The position numbers were made by a program, and so were the translations under genes. Shown here one piece after another: positions 5,213-8,177 of a DNA stretch of 8,177 nt. The DNA comes from JBAZKV01 sp964443545 (GTDB taxonomy: Bacteria > Margulisbacteria > WOR-1 > JAKLHX01 > JBAZKV01). Within the stretch, counting starts at the first letter, position 1. Each line of letters begins with the position of its first letter. The notes under the pieces were generated by a model. The model was given only the letters and a program-made list of their open reading frames with translations. It did no database searches and was not told where the DNA came from. The stretch spans positions 1-8,177 of the forward strand of contig CAYUCV010000044.1 in the NCBI GenBank assembly GCA_964443545.1. The letters run 5' to 3'.

Positions 5213-5220
5213 ACATATGG

Positions 5221-5754
5221 ATGACTTCAGAAAAAGAACAATTAAAAGCGCTCCTCAAGCAAAGAGCCGTCAAAACCGGGCAGTTCAAGCTTTCTTCGGG
5301 CGGAACAAGCAATTTTTATGTTGACTGCAAACAAGCCACTTGCCATCCGCAGGGCTCTTATTTAATAGCCAAGCTTATACTCGAAAAGATAGCGGGGCTT
5401 GATGTGGGTTATATCGGAGGGATGACGATAGGCAGCGACCCGATAGCGGCAGCGGTTTCCCTGTTAAGCAGAGATCTAAAAAAGCCAATCCCTGCGTTCA
5501 TCGTTCGCAAACAGCAAAAAGAGCACGGGATGAAGAAAGAGATCGAGGGAATAATTGAACCGAATTCAAGCGTGGTAATTGTGGATGATGTTATTACAAA
5601 AGGAACGGCAACTTTGGGAGCTATCGCAGCGGTAGAAAAGATAGGCTGCAAGGTCTTAAAAGTGATCTGTGTGGTGGATAGACAGGAAGGCGGCGACGAA
5701 GCCCTTGAGGAGTACGATTTTGACCCTATCTTCAAAAAAGAGGAGCTTATCTAG
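5221..5754 (+). CDS. pyrE: Orotate phosphoribosyltransferase
   Basis: Joins orotate to PRPP to give orotidine 5'-monophosphate in pyrimidine synthesis. The product is 177 aa, near the usual size. It shows the orotate-loop signature FKLSSGGTSNFYVDCK (22-37), IGGMTIGSDPI (65-75), the flexible catalytic loop RKQQKEHG (96-103) and the PRPP-binding motif VVIVDDVITKGTAT (118-131). The ATG at 5221 is the only reasonable start: a stop lies four codons upstream in frame, and an ATG at 5217 is in another frame. Its TAG shares one base with the hisB GTG, so the two genes are coupled. No other pyrimidine gene is in the window. Confidence 0.96.
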   Translation: MTSEKEQLKALLKQRAVKTGQFKLSSGGTSNFYVDCKQATCHPQGSYLIAKLILEKIAGLDVGYIGGMTIGSDPIAAAVSLLSRDLKKPIPAFIVRKQQKEHGMKKEIEGIIEPNSSVVIVDDVITKGTATLGAIAAVEKIGCKVLKVICVVDRQEGGDEALEEYDFDPIFKKEELI

Positions 5755-6380
5755 TGGCAAAACGCCTGATCAAACTTGAGAGAAAGACAAAAGAGACCCA
5801 TGTCAAAGTCACTTTGAACATTGACGGCACAGGCAAAAGCAACATAACCTATCCGATACCCTTTTTCGGACACATGTTCACGCTTTTTGCAAAGCACGGG
5901 CTCTTTGACCTTTCGCTGACCGCAAAGGGGGACCTTGAGGTGGACCTTCACCATCTGGTCGAGGATACCGGCATCTGCCTGGGCGAGGCCTTTCACAAAG
6001 CGCTCGGGAAAAAGGTAAAGATCGAGCGGTACGGACACGCGATAATCCCCATGGACGAGGCGCTTGCTGAGGTAAGGTCCGCGGTAGACCTTTCGGGCAG
6101 GCCGCATCTGACCTTTAATGTAAAGTTCGCAAAGGAACCCGTTTTTGTCATGATAGGCAAAGAAACCGTTCAGCTTTTCCTTGACGCAGAGATGCTTCGG
6201 GAGTTCTTTGAGGCATTTGCGGTAAAGGCGGGGATCTCGCTTCACATAGACCTGATAAGAGGAAAGAACACTCACCACAAGATAGAGGCAATATTCAAAG
6301 GTTTTGCGGTTGCCCTGTCCCGTGCCTGCCAGATAAATCCTCGCAAAAAGGGAGTGCCGTCCACTAAAGGGTTGTTGTAG
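5754..6380 (+). CDS. hisB: Imidazoleglycerol-phosphate dehydratase
   Basis: Dehydrates imidazole glycerol phosphate to imidazole acetol phosphate, the sixth step of histidine synthesis; a manganese enzyme. The product is 208 aa, slightly above the usual 195-200, with no fused phosphatase. Metal-ligand motifs are present: HHLVE (66-70), MDEAL (100-104), LHIDL with H164, and HHKIE (174-178). The C-terminal GVPSTKG is also typical. The usual GFFDHM reads PFFGHM here (H40 kept, Asp replaced by Gly). The 120-150 segment is longer than usual and lacks the normal 'GDFDTE' wording, so this is a divergent HisB. It starts with GTG, overlapping the pyrE stop (TAGTG), with AGGAG 8 nt upstream. No other his gene is visible. 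Confidence 0.93.
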   Translation: MAKRLIKLERKTKETHVKVTLNIDGTGKSNITYPIPFFGHMFTLFAKHGLFDLSLTAKGDLEVDLHHLVEDTGICLGEAFHKALGKKVKIERYGHAIIPMDEALAEVRSAVDLSGRPHLTFNVKFAKEPVFVMIGKETVQLFLDAEMLREFFEAFAVKAGISLHIDLIRGKNTHHKIEAIFKGFAVALSRACQINPRKKGVPSTKGLL

Positions 6381-6386
6381 TATTGG

Positions 6387-6973
6387 TCATTTATTATTAG
6401 CAATAAATTGGTAGGTATCCCAAAGCATCTCAATTCCCATGGTAATAAAATCTGTCACCGCTTGGCTGGGGTCCATAAGCACTTCAACGGTCCGGCTTTT
6501 GCCGATTATTGAATCAAGATCTCCCGTTTGAAGCCTTGGACAAAGCATTATCAATATGTGTTCAACTTCTGTGATCCTTGATTTTGCTTTTTCCGGCCAG
6601 TAATCAGCCGGGAAATTATCAATATCAAATGCGTATCTCCCCGCCCATTNNNNNNNNNNNNNNNNNNNNNNNNNNNNNNNNNNNNNNNNNNNNNNNNNNN
6701 NNNNNNNNNNNNNNNNNNNNNNNNNNNNNNNNNNNNNNNNNNNNNNNNNTCCCAGTTTTGCTCTAATGCGTCCGCGATCCTTCCCATCTGCTCAACGATC
6801 TTTTCCGGTGATGCAATATGGGGCAGATGAGGGGACCTTTCGAGCTGGACTGCAAGATCCTGATTCCTTAAACCGATACACGGGGTCGTTCGGCCAATAC
6901 TTACTTCTGTCCGCCAGGAAGGAACACTACAAAAGGCCCTGTTCATTGTTAAAGCTTTGGTTTCAATATTCAC
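6387..6973 (-). CDS. Unrecognised protein interrupted by the assembly gap
   Basis: Two open stretches on the minus strand flank the N run. The 5' part (6973-6750) opens with GTG and reads VNIETKALTMN, later ASPEKIVEQMGRIADALEQNW. The 3' part (6649-6387) reads WAGRYAFDIDNFPADYWPEK and ends LWDTYQFIANNK with TGA. The two parts are in different frames as numbered, which is expected if the 100 N stand for an unknown length. Both have protein-like composition (Trp, Tyr, charged helices), with no signal peptide or membrane segment. No family is recognised. ATG 6946 is an alternative start, and the short frame 7044-6970 may be the true beginning if a frameshift is present. The gene converges on hisB with 6 nt between stops. 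Confidence 0.55.
6650..6749. other. Assembly gap (100 N)
   Basis: The run of undetermined bases is exactly 100 long, the conventional placeholder for a scaffold gap of unknown size. It breaks the minus-strand gene at 6387-6973. Confidence 0.98.
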
Positions 6974-7044
6974 TCGTATTGCATTCCTTTCTCTCCCAAG
7001 AACCCATCTGCCATACTATCGGAAGAGTACAGCTCGGATTTCAC
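6970..7044 (-). CDS. Short 24-codon frame before the gap gene (possible leader or true 5' end)
   Basis: GTG 7044 opens a frame reading MKSELYSSDSMADGFLGEKG and closing with TGA. Its last four bases overlap the GTG of the following frame (GTGA). It could be a coupled leader peptide, or the real N-terminus of the gap gene separated by a frameshift or assembly error. A TATAAC lies 3 nt before the GTG. There is no Shine-Dalgarno sequence. I cannot choose between these readings. Confidence 0.25.
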   Translation of the reverse strand: MKSELYSSDSMADGFLGEKGMQYE

Positions 7045-7058
7045 GCCGTTATAATTAT

Positions 7059-7086
7059 TTACTTGCTTTGCTCGGTAATATATAAT
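7059..7086 (+). promoter_or_regulatory. Promoter candidate for purE
   Basis: TTACTT (7059-7064) and a perfect TATAAT (7081-7086) are 16 bp apart. The predicted start near 7093 gives a leader of about 23 nt containing AAGGGAG (7102-7108), 7 nt before the purE ATG. Unlike aroE and pyrE, this gene has an ordinary leader with a good ribosome-binding site. Confidence 0.55.
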
Positions 7087-7115
7087 GAGTTCATAATGCT
7101 TAAGGGAGTATTAAT

Positions 7116-7580
7116 ATGAAAAACCCAAAAATAGCGGTCGTAGTAGGCAGCAAGTCGGACCTTCCAAAACTCGAAGGCGGAATATCGGTCCTTGAAAGGT
7201 TCAGGATCTCTTTCGAGATCATAGTGGCTTCGGCCCACAGGAACCCAAGAAAAGTAATGGGGCTCGCAAAGAACGCCGAAAAGAACTTTGACCTGATCAT
7301 AGCCGGAGCAGGAATGGCAGCGCACCTTCCCGGAGTGATCGCTTCCTACACAACACTTCCGGTCATCGGATTGCCCATCTCTTCGCAGTCCCTCGGGGGC
7401 TTTGACTCTCTATACTCTATAGTCCAGATGCCTCCGGGCATCCCGGTGGCAACAGTGGCGGTTGACGGGGCCAAAAATGCAGCTATCCTTGCGGCCCAGA
7501 TACTGGCGCTTAAATACCCTTACCTGAAAAAAGAATTGCAGAAGATGAAGAAGCAATTGAAGGTAAAAGGAAAGATCTAG
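7116..7580 (+). CDS. purE: N5-carboxyaminoimidazole ribonucleotide mutase (PurE, class I type)
   Basis: Moves the carboxyl group of N5-CAIR to carbon 4 to give CAIR in purine synthesis. The product is 154 aa, near the usual ~160. Motifs are GSKSDLP (11-17), ASAHRNP (38-44), IAGAGMAAHLPG (62-73, active-site His70) and SIVQMPPGIPVATVAVDGAKNAAIL (101-125, quoted as a motif position only). The SAHR and AAHLPG wording points to the class I mutase rather than the class II AIR carboxylase; the usual GAGG is GAGM here. The last ~20 residues are Lys-rich. ATG 7116 is supported by AAGGGAG. purK is not visible. A CvpA-family gene follows, consistent with the known link of cvpA to purine operons. Confidence 0.95.
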   Translation: MKNPKIAVVVGSKSDLPKLEGGISVLERFRISFEIIVASAHRNPRKVMGLAKNAEKNFDLIIAGAGMAAHLPGVIASYTTLPVIGLPISSQSLGGFDSLYSIVQMPPGIPVATVAVDGAKNAAILAAQILALKYPYLKKELQKMKKQLKVKGKI

Positions 7581-7583
7581 TAA

Positions 7584-7604
7584 AGACGCCCCGGCGGGGC
7601 GTCT
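7584..7604 (+). terminator. Perfect GC-rich hairpin after purE
   Basis: AGACGCCCC, a GGC loop and GGGGCGTCT make a 9-bp perfect stem starting 4 nt after the purE stop. No T-run follows (CTGGAATTG), so it is not a textbook intrinsic terminator. It may partly attenuate transcription into cvpA or protect the purE message end. Confidence 0.5.
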
Positions 7605-7614
7605 CTGGAATTGT

Positions 7615-8177
7615 ATGAACTACATCGATATCACCATCCTTATCATCCTTGCCTTCTCTACCCTGCGCGGACTGATGAGGGGGCTCATCAGGGCTGTCTT
7701 TGACATCATGGCCTTTGTCTTCTCCATCTGGCTGGGAGCCCTGTGGTACAGAGAGCTGTCCCTATATCTGACCAATTACATGAAATTGCCGGGAAATATC
7801 ATGTATACAATAGCTTTTGTGCTTATCTTTATCGGCGTCTATCTGGTCACAGCCTTTGCCGGGGGGTTCCTTCACAAACTTGTGGGAAGAGGCATACTGG
7901 GACCTCTTAATCTTCTCGGAGGGGCGCTCATCGGAGCGGCAAAAGGGATCATCATGGTCTGGATAGTCCTGCAGTTAACGGTTTTGTTCCCTCTGCCCAA
8001 AGAAGCCCTGTCCCAGATGGACTCTTCAAAAGGCATCAAAGCGCTAAAGCCGGCTCTGGAATACACCTCGGGGCTCATCTTTAAGATGGCACCAAAAGAT
8101 ATGTACAACTTTAATAAGTTTATACCTACATTATCTAACAGCCCCTCGCCCCTGAGCGAGCGAAGCGAGTCGAAGGG
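7615..8177 (+). CDS. cvpA: CvpA-family membrane protein, 3' end outside window
   Basis: An inner-membrane protein of the colicin V production family; its exact role is unsettled (envelope homeostasis has been reported). It begins MNYIDITILIILAFSTLRGL, with the typical N-terminal 'D-x-x-I/L...RG...G' pattern. About four hydrophobic segments are seen, near residues 4-17, 27-45, 62-83 and 98-125, with the GGALIGAAKG turn common to the family. 187 codons are visible and no stop is reached. The family is usually 160-180 aa, and the final residues SPSPLSERSESKG are encoded by a dispersed repeat, so the native protein probably ends before or within it. The gene starts 34 nt after purE with only a weak GGA ribosome-binding site and the hairpin in between. 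Confidence 0.85.
   Translation, partial: MNYIDITILIILAFSTLRGLMRGLIRAVFDIMAFVFSIWLGALWYRELSLYLTNYMKLPGNIMYTIAFVLIFIGVYLVTAFAGGFLHKLVGRGILGPLNLLGGALIGAAKGIIMVWIVLQLTVLFPLPKEALSQMDSSKGIKALKPALEYTSGLIFKMAPKDMYNFNKFIPTLSNSPSPLSERSESK
8142..8177 (+). repeat. Dispersed GC-rich repeat, copy 2, at the end of cvpA
   Basis: The repeat begins CCCCTCGCCCCTGAGCGAG and ends GTCGAAGGG at the window edge, where it may continue. It shares CCTGAGCGA and GTCGAAGG with the copy upstream of ssrA, and its head CCCCTCGCCC with the right arm between aroE and pyrE. It is read in frame as the last visible residues of CvpA. Confidence 0.7.

Noticed and set aside
5751..6278. Minus-strand open frame of 175 codons opposite hisB
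   Set aside because: It is antisense to a confidently identified hisB, has no promoter or ribosome-binding site, and matches no family.
6378..6412. AT-rich TTATT/AATAA symmetry at the hisB convergent end as a terminator
   Set aside because: Only about 5 weak pairs, no GC stem, and it lies within the coding end of the opposite gene.
7059..7325. Minus-strand frames opposite the purE start
   Set aside because: Antisense to purE and crossing its promoter; no supporting signals.

Overview
This is a gene-dense bacterial stretch, probably a metagenome-assembled scaffold because it contains a run of exactly 100 N (6650-6749). I recognise tmRNA, SmpB, PlsC, a GspE/PilB-type ATPase, AroE, PyrE, HisB, PurE and CvpA. 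A secretion/pilus ATPase, a 23S-IVS-type four-helix-bundle protein and short GC-rich dispersed repeats together suggest an uncultivated, possibly diderm, candidate-phylum bacterium. Margulisbacteria/Saganbacteria or Omnitrophota-like lineages would fit, but this is a guess from general impression; no rRNA is present to settle it.

Layout. Positions 1-143 hold the tail of a four-helix-bundle protein (+). A 7-bp-period inverted repeat follows at its convergent junction with tmRNA. From 2526 down to 232, on the minus strand, lies a compact block: plsC, smpB, a ~60-aa unknown, a 152-aa helical unknown, a GC-rich dispersed repeat, then ssrA. Both partners of trans-translation therefore sit in one block with two uncharacterised small genes between them. 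Divergent from plsC is a 90-aa five-cysteine protein (+, 2592-2864). Its 3' end overlaps the convergent end of a short GspE/PilB-like ATPase (minus), which is preceded by a 91-aa unknown gene overlapping its start and, further upstream, by aroE.

At 5096-5220 aroE and pyrE diverge across an inverted pair of GC-rich repeats, each with an extended -10 almost touching its start codon. pyrE and hisB overlap by one base (+). A minus-strand gene I do not recognise (6387-6973) is broken by the assembly gap. purE (+) follows, then a perfect GC-rich hairpin, then a CvpA-family membrane protein. That last gene runs off the window, and its visible end is made of a dispersed repeat read in frame.

Functionally the window combines ribosome rescue (ssrA, smpB), phospholipid synthesis (plsC), aromatic amino acid, pyrimidine, histidine and purine synthesis (aroE, pyrE, hisB, purE), and a pilus/secretion-type motor. 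I saw no CRISPR array, IS element, tRNA or rRNA. The points most worth a second look are the 20-codon tmRNA tag with a stem-loop inside its reading frame, the unknown genes between smpB and ssrA, the shared promoter block at smpB and pyrE, and the repeat-derived tail of CvpA.
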